From the NCBI GenBank assembly GCA_902492935.1, contig CABUNJ010000012.1, positions 1 to 62,533 of the forward strand: 62,533 nucleotides of DNA, written 5' to 3'. Position 1 is the first letter of the stretch, and each line of letters opens with the position of its first letter. Shown piece after piece: positions 35,464-44,308 of the stretch. A model generated the notes under the pieces. It was not told the origin of the DNA, ran no database searches, and saw nothing but the letters and a program-made list of their open reading frames with translations. Both the position numbers and the translations under genes were made by a program. The stretch is from an uncultured Collinsella sp. GTDB taxonomy: Bacteria > Actinomycetota > Coriobacteriia > Coriobacteriales > Coriobacteriaceae.

Positions 35464-36852
35464 CTACTTGTGGAGCGCGGCCAGGGCGGGATCGACCGGC
35501 GCGGGAGCCTCCAGGTCGGAGACCTTCACAATGCCGTTCTCGTCGGAGAAGGCACGGTAAATGGTCCGAATCGCCAGGTCGAAGTCTTTCTCCTCGACAC
35601 CGATAATGATGTTAATCTCGTCGCAGCTCTGCGAAATCATGCGCACGCTCACGCCGGCCTGACCAAGCATGCCAAACAGGTGGCCCGAGATACCCGCGCG
35701 GCCGCGCAGGTTACGGCCGACGGTCGCGATGAGCGCCAAGCCCTCGACAACCTCGATCTCGAGCGGCTCGACCTCCTGCTGAATGTCGCCCACAAGCGAG
35801 TACAGCGAATCGTGCACATCCTGCTCCTGCACCACAGCGCCAAAGCGGTCGACGCCGGTAGGCATATGCTCGACGGAAACGTCATAGCGCTCGAACACCG
35901 AAAGTGCACGGCGCATAAAGCCGACGCGGGGCTTGGTGCGGTCGCGGGCAACGTTGATGGCAACAAAGCCGCGCTTGCCGGTCACGCCGGTAATGATGGG
36001 CTCCGCCTCGCCTTCATCGGCCGTCTCGCTAATGATAGTGCCGGGATCCTGCGGCGCATTGGTGTTCTTGATGACCAGCGGAATACCCGCCTCACGCACG
36101 GGGAACACGGCCTCCTCGTGCAGGACGCTTGCACCCATGTACGAAAGCTCGCGCAGCTCCTCGTAGGTAACGCGGGCGATGGGCTGAGCCTCGGGAACAA
36201 TACGCGGATCGGCAGAATAGAAGCCCGAGACGTCGGTCCAGTTCTCGTACAGATCGGCGCCCAGGCACTTGGCCAGAATCGAGCCCGAGATATCGCCGCC
36301 GCCTCGATCGAGCAGCTTGATCTGGCCCTCTCGCGTCGCGCCGTAGAAACCGGGCATAACAAAGCCGCCCTGCTGGCCGTACTCCTGCACCAGCTCGGAG
36401 GTGCGGTTCATGCTGAGCGTACCGTCGTGATGGAACGCCACAACCGTCGCGGCGTCCAGGAACGGCAGGCCCAGGTACTCGGCCATCAGGCGAGCGGTGA
36501 AGTACTCGCCGCGGCTCACCAGCTCCTCGGTGGAGTAGCCGCCCGAGCGGGCACGCTCGGCAAAAGCCGCGAACTCCTCACGGATGGGATAGGTGAGCTC
36601 CAGCTCGTCAGCGATATCAAAGTAGCGCTGGCCAATGTCCTCAAGCAGCTCCTCACACGACACGTGGTACTTAACGTGCGCATTGACCAGATAGAGCAGG
36701 TCGGTCACCTTGGTATCGCCCTTAAAACGGCGACCGCAGGCGGAAACCACCACAAAACGGCGAGCCGGGTCGGCATCGACGATGGCCTTGATCTTCTTGA
36801 AGTGTTCGGCGTCGGCGACCGACGAGCCGCCAAACTTGGCAATCTTAATCAT
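35464..36852 (-). CDS. lysC: Aspartate kinase
   Basis: 462 residues, monofunctional. The kinase signature KFGGSSVADAEHF is at the N-terminus; LVSRGEYFTARLMAEYLG and the late FYSADPRIVPEA belong to the active site. Two ACT domains follow (~305-450), with VSVEHMPTGVDRFG and VSVRMISQSCDEINIIIGV, so feedback control by an amino-acid end product is expected. It makes aspartyl phosphate for asd. Divergent from thrC across a 104-bp region; shared control is possible but no leader peptide or riboswitch was seen. Confidence 0.94.
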   Translation of the reverse strand: MIKIAKFGGSSVADAEHFKKIKAIVDADPARRFVVVSACGRRFKGDTKVTDLLYLVNAHVKYHVSCEELLEDIGQRYFDIADELELTYPIREEFAAFAERARSGGYSTEELVSRGEYFTARLMAEYLGLPFLDAATVVAFHHDGTLSMNRTSELVQEYGQQGGFVMPGFYGATREGQIKLLDRGGGDISGSILAKCLGADLYENWTDVSGFYSADPRIVPEAQPIARVTYEELRELSYMGASVLHEEAVFPVREAGIPLVIKNTNAPQDPGTIISETADEGEAEPIITGVTGKRGFVAINVARDRTKPRVGFMRRALSVFERYDVSVEHMPTGVDRFGAVVQEQDVHDSLYSLVGDIQQEVEPLEIEVVEGLALIATVGRNLRGRAGISGHLFGMLGQAGVSVRMISQSCDEINIIIGVEEKDFDLAIRTIYRAFSDENGIVKVSDLEAPAPVDPALAALHK

Positions 36853-36956
36853 GGGCTGGAGGTTACCTTTCTAAAAAGCCTCTGCGAACCTATTTTGCAC
36901 GCTCTGATACCATGGTTTCACCGATTGGGACCAAGGCATCCGAGGAGCAGTGTTAT

Positions 36957-38474
36957 ATGGGAACTTATCATAGTACACGAGGACGCACTTTATCGTGCTC
37001 AAGTAAGGTGGCAATCCGCACCGGTATCGCTCCCGACGGGGGTTTGTTTGTCTCGGACGAGCTCGGCACCCAGCAGGTCGATATCAGCTCGCTTGCAGAT
37101 AAATCGTACTTTGAAATCGCTCAAGATGTGTTGGGAATGTTACTGAATGATTACACGGCCGAAGAAATTTCGGCGTGTGTCGACGAGGCTTACCGCGGTA
37201 CGTTTGCGAGCGACGAGGTCACGCCGCTCGTCAAGCTCGATGCAGCACCGGGCGCCGACGTCCCTCAAACCTATGTGATGGAGCTCTTTGGCGGCCCCAC
37301 GAGCGCCTTTAAGGACGTCGCCCTGCAGATGCTCCCCCGCCTCATGGCCCGCACCTCCGCCAAGGACGGTGGCGCCGAGCGCATCATGATCGTCACCGCC
37401 ACGTCGGGCGACACGGGCAAGGCAGCACTCGCCGGCTTTGCCGACGCCCCGGGCACGGGCATCACCGTCTTTTATCCCGAGGGCAAAGTCAGCCGCGTGC
37501 AGAATCTGCAGATGTCCACACAGGAAGGCGATAACGTCGCCGTCTGCGGCATCCGCGGCAACTTCGACGATGCCCAGAGTGCCGTCAAGCGCATCTTTGC
37601 CGATAAGGAGCTTGCCGAACGTCTAGAGGCCGCCGGCACGGTGCTTTCGAGCGCCAACTCCATCAACGTCGGCCGCCTGGTGCCGCAGGTCGTCTACTAC
37701 TTTGCCGCCTATGCGCAGCTGCTGCGCGCCGGCGCCATCGAGGCCGGCGACGCCGTGGAGTTCTGCGTACCGACCGGCAACTTTGGCGATATCCTGGCCG
37801 GCTACTATGCCAAGCGCATGGGTCTGCCCGTCGCCAAGCTCATCGTCGCGAGCGACAAGAACAACGTGCTGGCCGACTTCCTGACCACCGGCGTCTACGA
37901 CCGCAACCGTCCGTTCTTCACGACCATCTCGCCGTCGATGGACATCCTCATCAGCTCCAACCTGGAGCGCATGCTGTACTTCCTGTCCGATGGCGACTGC
38001 GAGCTTGTTGCCGGCCTTATGGAGCAGCTGGCACAGACCGGTCGCTACGAGGTTCCCGCCGACCTGCTGGCAAAGATTCAGAGCGTCTTTGGCTGCGGTT
38101 GGGCCAGCGAGGACGAGGTCCGCGCTGCCATCAAGAGTTGCTGGGATGCGAACGGCTACGTGATCGACCCGCACACCGCTTGCGGTTATCACGTCTTTGA
38201 GCAGGTCGCTCCCGCCGAGGACGCCAAGGCCCGCGTGCTGCTTTCGACCGCCAGCCCCTACAAGTTCCCGCGCGCCTGCTGCGACGCCCTGGGGCTCGAC
38301 GTTCCCGAGGATGATTTTGAGGCCATGCGCGTGCTCGAGCAGGCCACCAACACGGTCGCCCCGACCCAGCTCGCCGAACTCGAATCCAAGCCCGTCCGCT
38401 TCGAAGACGTCTGCGACGTCGATGAGATGGCAAGCTACGTCGAGTCCGCAGCAAAAAAGATGGCTTCCAACTAG
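36957..38474 (+). CDS. thrC: Threonine synthase
   Basis: 505 residues from ATG 36957 (GAGGAG, 9 nt); an upstream in-frame ATG at 36912 lacks a site. PLP Lys lies in LFGGPTSAFKDVALQML (~110), with TATSGDTGKAA, NSINVGRLVPQ and the glycine-rich CVPTGNFGDILAGY later. The length and the FKDVALQ motif fit the E. coli/yeast type. It converts O-phosphohomoserine to threonine. Followed by a terminator and a large hairpin before thrB; homoserine dehydrogenase is not in this window. Confidence 0.95.
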   Translation: MGTYHSTRGRTLSCSSKVAIRTGIAPDGGLFVSDELGTQQVDISSLADKSYFEIAQDVLGMLLNDYTAEEISACVDEAYRGTFASDEVTPLVKLDAAPGADVPQTYVMELFGGPTSAFKDVALQMLPRLMARTSAKDGGAERIMIVTATSGDTGKAALAGFADAPGTGITVFYPEGKVSRVQNLQMSTQEGDNVAVCGIRGNFDDAQSAVKRIFADKELAERLEAAGTVLSSANSINVGRLVPQVVYYFAAYAQLLRAGAIEAGDAVEFCVPTGNFGDILAGYYAKRMGLPVAKLIVASDKNNVLADFLTTGVYDRNRPFFTTISPSMDILISSNLERMLYFLSDGDCELVAGLMEQLAQTGRYEVPADLLAKIQSVFGCGWASEDEVRAAIKSCWDANGYVIDPHTACGYHVFEQVAPAEDAKARVLLSTASPYKFPRACCDALGLDVPEDDFEAMRVLEQATNTVAPTQLAELESKPVRFEDVCDVDEMASYVESAAKKMASN

Positions 38475-38483
38475 ACCCCTTAT

Positions 38484-38512
38484 AAGGCGCCGGCGAAAGC
38501 CGGCGCACCTTC
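38484..38512 (+). terminator. Terminator of thrC
   Basis: GCGCCGGC GAAA GCCGGCGC stem, then ACCTTCTTTTTATTT. Confidence 0.88.
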
Positions 38513-38550
38513 TTTTTATTTAGCTTTCGGGATGATGACGAGCATGCGAG

Positions 38551-38660
38551 CGGGTCTGGCCGTTTAGTTCGTCGCGAGTTCCGCACGAGCCGGAAAGCAC
38601 TTAATGTGCTTTCCGAGCGAGCCAGGACTGCCCGAGCAGCGAACTAAACGGCCAGACCCG
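38551..38660. repeat. Large nested hairpin upstream of thrB
   Basis: Outer arms pair perfectly over 21 bp (38551-38571 with 38640-38660; CGGGTCTGGCCGTTTAGTTC). Inner stem CGGAAAGCAC TTAAT GTGCTTTCCG. The asymmetric middle has TTCCGCACGAG and CGAGCCAGGAC, a loose match to the box pair of the nested hairpin family in opposite orientation. It ends 4 nt before the thrB ribosome binding site, so it could affect thrB expression. Confidence 0.8.
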
Positions 38661-38675
38661 CCCAGGAGGACCCAC

Positions 38676-39557
38676 ATGATCAAAATCACCGTCCCAGCAA
38701 CCAGCGCCAACTTGGGCATTGGATACGATACCCTCGGCATGGCCGTCAGCCTCTACTCGCACTTTACCTTCGAGCGCGCCGATAAGCTCACCATTACGGG
38801 CTGCCCCGAGGAGTTCCAAAACGAGAACAACCTGGTCTACGTGAGCTTTGTTGACGCCTTGGCCGCCTGGGGCGAGCCGGCCTTCCCCGTCGCCATTGAC
38901 ATTCAGACTGACGTTCCCGTCGCCCGCGGCCTGGGCTCCAGCTCCACCTGCGTCGTCGCCGGCATTATGGCAGCCGCCGCACTGACGGGCCACACCGTCG
39001 ACCGCGCCGAGCTCGTCCGCATTGCCACCGAGGTCGAGGGCCATCCCGATAACGTCGCCCCCGCTATCCTGGGCGGCGCCGTCTGCTCCTTTACGCCGAC
39101 CGATTCGCTCCCCCAGTGTCTGCGCTACGAGGTAAGCGACAAGCTACGCTTTATTACCGTGATTCCGCCCTACGAGGTGCACACGAGCGAGGCGCGCAAG
39201 GTCGTGCCGCAGGAGATTCCGCTCTCCACCGCCGTATGGCAGATGGGTCGAATCGCCGGCATGACGCGCGGCTTGGAGACGGGCGACCTGGGCCTGATTG
39301 CCGCCGCCAACGACGACCGCATCCAGGAGCCCTATCGTCGCCGTCTGATTCCCGACTACAACGCCGTGCGCGACACCTGCCTTAACGGCGGCGCCAAGAC
39401 CATCTGGATCAGTGGCTCCGGCTCGACCCTCATGGCTGTGACCGACGACACCATCGTGGCAAAGTTCTTGCAGGTCAAGCTGCGCGAGCAGTTCCCCAAG
39501 TGCGACACGCATATCCTCACGTGCGACACCGAGGGCGCCCAGATCGAATACCTGTAG
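38676..39557 (+). CDS. thrB: Homoserine kinase
   Basis: 293 residues from ATG 38676 with AGGAGGA upstream. GHMP kinase signs: PATSANLGIGYDTLGMAV at the N-terminus and the ATP loop VARGLGSSSTCVVAG (~82-96), EGHPDNVAPAI, and the C-terminal ISGSGSTLMAV. It phosphorylates homoserine to give the substrate of ThrC, encoded just upstream. The hairpin between thrC and thrB makes independent initiation possible. It ends in a nested hairpin element. Confidence 0.95.
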   Translation: MIKITVPATSANLGIGYDTLGMAVSLYSHFTFERADKLTITGCPEEFQNENNLVYVSFVDALAAWGEPAFPVAIDIQTDVPVARGLGSSSTCVVAGIMAAAALTGHTVDRAELVRIATEVEGHPDNVAPAILGGAVCSFTPTDSLPQCLRYEVSDKLRFITVIPPYEVHTSEARKVVPQEIPLSTAVWQMGRIAGMTRGLETGDLGLIAAANDDRIQEPYRRRLIPDYNAVRDTCLNGGAKTIWISGSGSTLMAVTDDTIVAKFLQVKLREQFPKCDTHILTCDTEGAQIEYL

Positions 39558-39578
39558 TCGCCGCACCGTATACCCGCC

Positions 39579-39704
39579 GGGGAGGCCAGGGGCCTTGCTC
39601 CCAAATCGTCCTCGGACATGGCAGGACCCCCCGCTGCGCACTTCGCGCGGCGGGGGTCCTGCCGTCCTGCGGAAAGATTTGGGAGCAAGGCCCCTGGCCT
39701 CCCC
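39579..39704. repeat. Nested hairpin element of the CGTCCTCG/CTGCGGA family, copy 3
   Basis: Outer arms 39579-39607 and 39676-39704 pair perfectly over 29 bp; boxes CGTCCTCGGACATG and CCGTCCTGCGGAAAG as in copy 1; inner stem AGGACCCCCCGC / GCGGGGGTCCT. Starts 22 bp after the thrB stop. The rest of the gap to 39841 shows nothing further. Confidence 0.87.
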
Positions 39705-39841
39705 TACGTTAACTTCGCTGGCGGCGGCTACAGGGACCTATGCTCTGGAAAGTCGCCGGGCTGATAATTTGGCTTTTATTGATAGGGGCTCTTGCTAGGC
39801 TGGAGCACTTCCTAGAGGCGGGCATCGGCTGTGTGCTTGGT

Positions 39842-40540
39842 TTAGGCGGCGCTGGTTTCTTTGTATTCGAAGACTGGTTCTAGGAGGTCTTCGATGTTGC
39901 AGTGGAGGGCTTTTGCTATGGCTCGTACGCTTGTTACCGAGGCTTCATTGATGTTTCTCTGACACTGCTCGTACATTTGGATTGAGCGGAGTGACACACC
40001 CGATTCGTATGCCAGATCTTGTTGGGTTTTCTTGAGCCTCTTTCTTGCTAACGCAAGTTTGGTTTGCCTGGACGCTTTTTTCGCCATATCGCAGACGAGG
40101 CGAGCCACGCGTTCCTCCGAGGCTTCGTGCCAGGGGTAGTACAGACTGCGTAGCACATCGAATGGAACGACATGCAGCAAATCTTCGAAAGACTCTCCTA
40201 GGCGCCACTGAAGGTATGCCAATATCCAGCCTGTCCAATATTCCGGTGTCTTTTCGAATCGGTAGGTTCGATTTGGCATCGGCCTTGATTGATAGCCCGA
40301 CCTTTCGGCGATAAGCGCGAACAGCTCAACGCCCGATTTTCCCGATACGACCCATGCATTGCCACGCTCAAACTCGCGGGCAACCCCGCTCAGGCAAAAG
40401 AGCTCAGCAACTTTAGACCCTTCCGCTCCATAATCGTTCACGGCGTAGTCAAAGTAGTCGCCAAGGTTGTTCATGGCGTCCTCGAGGTAGTAGACGGGAT
40501 ATGTCCTACTCGGCCCACAATCCGTTAACTCTTGGATCAT
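39842..40540 (-). CDS. Xre-type regulator with unknown N-terminal domain
   Basis: 232 residues. The last ~70 hold an HTH_3 domain: KKTQQDLAYESGVSLRSIQMYEQ then NINEASVTSVRAIAKALHCNIEDLL. The N-terminal ~150 residues are soluble, rich in aromatic residues (YYLEDAMNNLGDYFDYAVNDY, EYWTGWILAYLQWRLG), and match no domain I know; the shape recalls DUF-type sensors fused to HTH in gut bacteria. An inverted repeat lies 54 bp upstream of the start and may be its own operator. It lacks an obvious target operon. GGGAGG precedes the ATG. Confidence 0.72.
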   Translation of the reverse strand: MIQELTDCGPSRTYPVYYLEDAMNNLGDYFDYAVNDYGAEGSKVAELFCLSGVAREFERGNAWVVSGKSGVELFALIAERSGYQSRPMPNRTYRFEKTPEYWTGWILAYLQWRLGESFEDLLHVVPFDVLRSLYYPWHEASEERVARLVCDMAKKASRQTKLALARKRLKKTQQDLAYESGVSLRSIQMYEQCQRNINEASVTSVRAIAKALHCNIEDLLEPVFEYKETSAA

Positions 40541-40593
40541 TTAATCAACCCTCCCTGTCATCAAACCCCATATCGATACCTTCGAATTCAAAA

Positions 40594-40639
40594 ATATCAC
40601 CCTAGTGACAGTCCGATAATGACATCACTGGGGTGATAT
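40594..40639. promoter_or_regulatory. Inverted repeat upstream of the Xre gene, candidate operator
   Basis: ATATCACCCTAGTGA (40594-40608) pairs with TCACTGGGGTGATAT (40625-40639) with one mismatch. Position fits autoregulation, but the word GGTGATATA also occurs in the palindromes at 16.8 and 24.6 kb, so it may be a repeat element instead. Confidence 0.5.
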
Positions 40640-40675
40640 AGATAAGCAGAAGTTGTTTGACAGTGCGAACGCGTC

Positions 40676-41266
40676 CTAGAGACAAGCCTCAGCAATCCGC
40701 TTCTTCAGCTCATCGATGCCCACGCCGGTTTGGGAGCTTGTGATGATCACGTTCTCGGCCGGAACGTTGAGCTGCTTTTTGATGGCTGCTGCCTGGCGGG
40801 CCTGTTGGGTGCGGCTGAGCTTGTCGGCCTTGGTGAGGCAGACGATAAAGTTGAACTCGTTGCCCTGCAGGTAGTCGATCATGTCGTGGTCGAGCTTACT
40901 GGGGTCGTGGCGAATGTCCACCAGCGATACGACCAGGTTAAAGCTGCGCTCGGAGTCAAAGAAGTCGCCGATGAGCTCGGCCCAGCGGTCGCGCTCGGCC
41001 TTGGAACGGCGGGCGAAACCGTAACCCGGCAGGTCGACAAAGTGCACGTCGTCGGCCTCGAAGAAGTTGATGTTGCTCGTCTTGCCCGGTGTGCTCGAAA
41101 CCTTGACGAGGTTCTTGCGGCCAAAGAGTTTGTTCATTATGGACGACTTGCCCACGTTGGAACGGCCGACGAAGCTCACCTCGGGACAGGTTGACTCGGG
41201 AATCTGCGAAACCTTGCCGTAGCTGGCGACGAACTTGGCAAGCTGGTAGTTAATTGAATCGGCCAT
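40676..41266 (-). CDS. engB: Ribosome biogenesis GTP-binding protein EngB/YsxC
   Basis: 196 residues from ATG 41266 (AAGGAG, 5-nt spacing). G1 GRSNVGKSS (~residues 31-39), the G2 region TPGKTSNINFF, G3 DLPGYGFA, and G4 LTKADKLS. The size and the PGYGFARR segment identify the TrmE-Era-EngA-EngB family member YsxC, which helps assemble the large ribosomal subunit. The upstream mtnN gene is 40 nt away on the same strand, so both may be cotranscribed. Confidence 0.95.
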   Translation of the reverse strand: MADSINYQLAKFVASYGKVSQIPESTCPEVSFVGRSNVGKSSIMNKLFGRKNLVKVSSTPGKTSNINFFEADDVHFVDLPGYGFARRSKAERDRWAELIGDFFDSERSFNLVVSLVDIRHDPSKLDHDMIDYLQGNEFNFIVCLTKADKLSRTQQARQAAAIKKQLNVPAENVIITSSQTGVGIDELKKRIAEACL

Positions 41267-41305
41267 GGACACTCCTTGGTCGTAGGTTTTTACAAAACGG
41301 GCGTG

Positions 41306-42046
41306 CTATTGCGCGGCGGCGATACTACGAACGATGTCAAGCGTGATGCCGCTCGCGGTGCGAGCGTACTCGTCCAGATCGAACTCGCGCTCGCAAAACG
41401 CGTCATATGCCTCGTCACAATTATCGCTGATAGCGCGCAGCACCAGGCAATCGACACCATTCTTGGCCGCGACGTGCGCAATTGCCGCGCCCTCCATCTC
41501 AACGCAATCGGCATGCGTGGCCTCAATCGCAGCGTTACGCATGGCGTCACCCGTAACAAAGCGGTCACCCGTGGCAATAGTGCCACACAGGAACTGCTTG
41601 GGGTCCTTCTCCGCAGAAGTCTCATCCGCCGAGGCATCCACAAATCCACGCTCGGCAAGCACGGCGGCGGCAACATCAGCCAACGCCGGCGTCGAGACAA
41701 ACTCCTCGAGTCCCGGCGCCGACTCGGCGATGAGTGCCGTATCGGTATCCAGATAGCGCAGGCACTTGCCTATAACCACGTCGTTAATATGGAGCTTAGG
41801 GTTTAGGCCACCCGCAATGCCCGAAAACACAACGGCCTGCGGGGCATATTTGCTGATGAGATGCTGCGTTGCGGCAGCGGCGTTCACGGTCCCCATGCCT
41901 GCCGTCGTGGCGACTACTGTCAGACCCGAAAGCCCACCGTTCACAACGGTCAAGCCCGCCTCCTGCGACTCATGCGCGCCACTCAGCTCTTCCTTAATCT
42001 GCGCAACCTCTTTTTCGAGTGCGCCTATGATCGCGATGGTTGCCAT
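41306..42046 (-). CDS. mtnN: 5'-methylthioadenosine/S-adenosylhomocysteine nucleosidase
   Basis: 246 residues from ATG 42046 (GGGGGA upstream). It starts IAIIGALEKEVAQIKEEL as in MtnN, with the catalytic FSGIAGGLN (~75) and late CVEMEGAAIAHVA (Glu) and LRAISDNCDE (Asp). Cleaves adenine from methylthioadenosine and S-adenosylhomocysteine, recycling SAM by-products. About 16 residues longer than E. coli MtnN, with an insertion near 130-155 (ADETSAEKDPKQF). Same strand as engB. Confidence 0.92.
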   Translation of the reverse strand: MATIAIIGALEKEVAQIKEELSGAHESQEAGLTVVNGGLSGLTVVATTAGMGTVNAAAATQHLISKYAPQAVVFSGIAGGLNPKLHINDVVIGKCLRYLDTDTALIAESAPGLEEFVSTPALADVAAAVLAERGFVDASADETSAEKDPKQFLCGTIATGDRFVTGDAMRNAAIEATHADCVEMEGAAIAHVAAKNGVDCLVLRAISDNCDEAYDAFCEREFDLDEYARTASGITLDIVRSIAAAQ

Positions 42047-42172
42047 GCCATCCCCCAAATCCGTGCAAATTGCTTATCCACGGTATGGTACCAGCATTTT
42101 GGCTCAACCGTGTCAGCACCAAGCCGTTAGGCCAGTACAGCTCGGGTATCATAAAGGGGCAAAAATGGCTTG

Positions 42173-42991
42173 TTAGCCGATGGCCGACCTGAGCTCCGCA
42201 CGGCGCTTTTTCATACCGGCCATAACGGCATTGCGCAGCTCGGGCATGCGCGCGGTATCCATCTGGGGCACGCCCTCGAGCTTATAGGGAATGCCCAGTT
42301 GCTCGTACTTGACGACGCCCATCGTGTGATACGGCAGCATTTCCAAGCCCACCACGTTATGCCACGGGGCAATCAGGCGACCGAGTGCCTCGCACTCCTC
42401 CACCGTGTCGGTAATGCCCGGCACCACTACGTGACGGATAACGACCTTGATCCTGCGACGCGCCAGCTCATCGCCAAACGCCAGAATGCGCGCAGGATCG
42501 CATCCGGTCAGCTTTTTATGCTCAACCGGATCGGCATGCTTAATGTCGAGCAGCACCATGTCGGTCTCGTTGAGAACGGCATCGAACTTCTCGGGGTGGT
42601 TGGGGTCAAACGCATATCCGCAGCTGTCAAGGCAGGTATGCACGCGGCCATCGGGGTTGTTGTGCATTGTACGGAACAGGTCGGCCAAAAACTCGGGCTG
42701 CAGAAGCGGCTCGCCACCCGAAACCGTAATTCCGCCGCTGCGGTAAAACTCATGGTTACTCTGGAACTCGTCCATGAGGTGCTCGACGGTCACCATGGTG
42801 CCGCCGTTAACAGACCAAGTATCGGGATTGTGGCAATACGCGCAGCGCATGGGACAGCCTTGGACAAACACTACGAAGCGGATGCCGGGACCGTCAACCG
42901 TACCCATCGTCTCAATCGAATGTACGCGACCCAGGGCAAACGCGGAGTCCTCGGGACGAGCGTCCACACCCTCGAGCGTCATCTCAGCCAT
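42173..42991 (-). CDS. pflA: Pyruvate formate-lyase activating enzyme
   Basis: 272 residues. A radical SAM enzyme with CPMRCAYC (CxxxCxxC, Cys near residues 50, 54, 57), GGEPLLQPEF and later the SAM-site segments typical of PflA: RVHTCLDSCGY and VVPGITDT. It makes the glycyl radical on pyruvate formate-lyase. Its gene is ~8 kb from the pfl genes, whereas it is often adjacent in other bacteria. It should act on the separate glycyl-radical subunit at 50340-50591. AAGGTAGCGGGA lies before the ATG. Confidence 0.92.
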   Translation of the reverse strand: MAEMTLEGVDARPEDSAFALGRVHSIETMGTVDGPGIRFVVFVQGCPMRCAYCHNPDTWSVNGGTMVTVEHLMDEFQSNHEFYRSGGITVSGGEPLLQPEFLADLFRTMHNNPDGRVHTCLDSCGYAFDPNHPEKFDAVLNETDMVLLDIKHADPVEHKKLTGCDPARILAFGDELARRRIKVVIRHVVVPGITDTVEECEALGRLIAPWHNVVGLEMLPYHTMGVVKYEQLGIPYKLEGVPQMDTARMPELRNAVMAGMKKRRAELRSAIG

Positions 42992-43116
42992 TCCCGCTAC
43001 CTTGCCTCTCTTTGGTTTTAGTTACATAAATGCCAGAGCCATTCTAGCCCATACGCATGATGGCGAAACGGTTTAGAGGTCAATTAGGTCGTCCTATTTG
43101 ACTCCACGCAAAAGCG

Positions 43117-43143
43117 GCGGGAAGGTTGTCACAACCTGCCCGC
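43117..43143 (-). terminator. Terminator of the DegV gene
   Basis: GCGGGAAGGTTGT / ACAACCTGCCCGC with one mismatch; read on the minus strand it follows the DegV stop and ends in CGCTTTTGCG. Confidence 0.65.
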
Positions 43144-43177
43144 TGCCGCGGCAATAGTAATCGATAGACGCCAGGCC

Positions 43178-44032
43178 TTACGCCTTGAGAGTGAGCACCG
43201 CACCGAAGGCGGTCGGGCCGCAATGGCTCGAGATGACACCGCCAACCTGGGTCCAGGTAACGTCCTTAAAGCCCAGGTCGTGCGCATAGACCTCCATGTC
43301 GTCGCGCAGCTCCTCGGAAAGGCCCACCGAATACGCCAGGCCAATGTGCGAGTAGTCGATCTCGCCCTTCGCAACCATGTGGTCAATAAAGGCGCGGGCG
43401 CACTTGAGCATAGAGCCGCGGAACTTCTTGGTCGCCACAAACTTACCGCCCGTTACCTCAATGCAGGGCTTAATCTTGAGCAGGTGGGCGCCAAGGAATG
43501 CCACGTTGGACAGACGACCGCCTGCCTTAAGGAAGGCTAGGTCGGTAGGAACAAAGCCCAGCAGCACACGATCCATGACGGAATTCGTAAAAGCAAAGAT
43601 CTCGTCGACGGTGGCATCGGGGTGAGCCTCGATGTATTTGGCGGTCTCGACGACAACGAGCGACTGGCCCACCGAGACAAAACGCGTGTCCATGGAGTAG
43701 ACGTAGTCGCAACCCTTGGCGGCGATCTTCGATGATTGATGGGAGCAGGTCGTTGCCTCGGAATACGCGAGATGCAGAATAGTCGCGTCGGGCTGCTCGG
43801 CATGAATGCGGTCATACACGTGAGCAAAATCCGCAGGCGCGCAGCCACTGGTCTTGGGCATTACGCCAAACTCGTTGCAGCGTGAATAAATCTCGAGCGG
43901 ATCGATCGAACCGTCCTCGACGGTCTCGTCACCAATCGTGACATGCATGGGCACGCGCACGATGCCGTAGCGTTCGCAAAGCTCCGGCGTCACATCCGAC
44001 CCAGACTCAACCACGATTACGTACTTGCCCAT
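43178..44032 (-). CDS. DegV family fatty-acid-binding protein
   Basis: 284 residues from ATG 44032; the frame is open 37 codons further upstream. N-terminal IVVESGSDVTPELCERYGI, then VHVTIGDE-like strands, the lipid-binding loop PKTSGCAPADF (~60, S/T positions conserved) and ILHLAYSEATTCSHQSS. DegV/FakB proteins carry a fatty acid for phosphorylation by FakA. No fakA homologue is in this window. The ribosome binding site is weak. Single gene with a hairpin terminator. Confidence 0.88.
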   Translation of the reverse strand: MGKYVIVVESGSDVTPELCERYGIVRVPMHVTIGDETVEDGSIDPLEIYSRCNEFGVMPKTSGCAPADFAHVYDRIHAEQPDATILHLAYSEATTCSHQSSKIAAKGCDYVYSMDTRFVSVGQSLVVVETAKYIEAHPDATVDEIFAFTNSVMDRVLLGFVPTDLAFLKAGGRLSNVAFLGAHLLKIKPCIEVTGGKFVATKKFRGSMLKCARAFIDHMVAKGEIDYSHIGLAYSVGLSEELRDDMEVYAHDLGFKDVTWTQVGGVISSHCGPTAFGAVLTLKA

Positions 44033-44308
44033 TATTATCACGACCCATCTCAACATTGGCTTTTCAATACATGGCACGCGCCGCCGCACTGTTGCACAAC
44101 AGCATCCAAGCACCAAAGAGACGCCGCCCCTTGCACACAACAAAGGACAGCGTCTCCCTGGAAAACTCCGTGCTTATTTAGGATTCTACACGGTTTGCAA
44201 CAATGTGTTACTTACTCCGCAAACGGTAGCTATACACGATAAACGGTAGTTCGCTGCGGCAACTGCGACACATTCCGCCCGGCAAGTCAAATCGTGCTCC
44301 ACGCACGG

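Noticed and set aside
35470..37146. 558-codon plus-strand frame opposite lysC running into thrC
   Set aside because: Crosses two well-supported genes and has no start signal.
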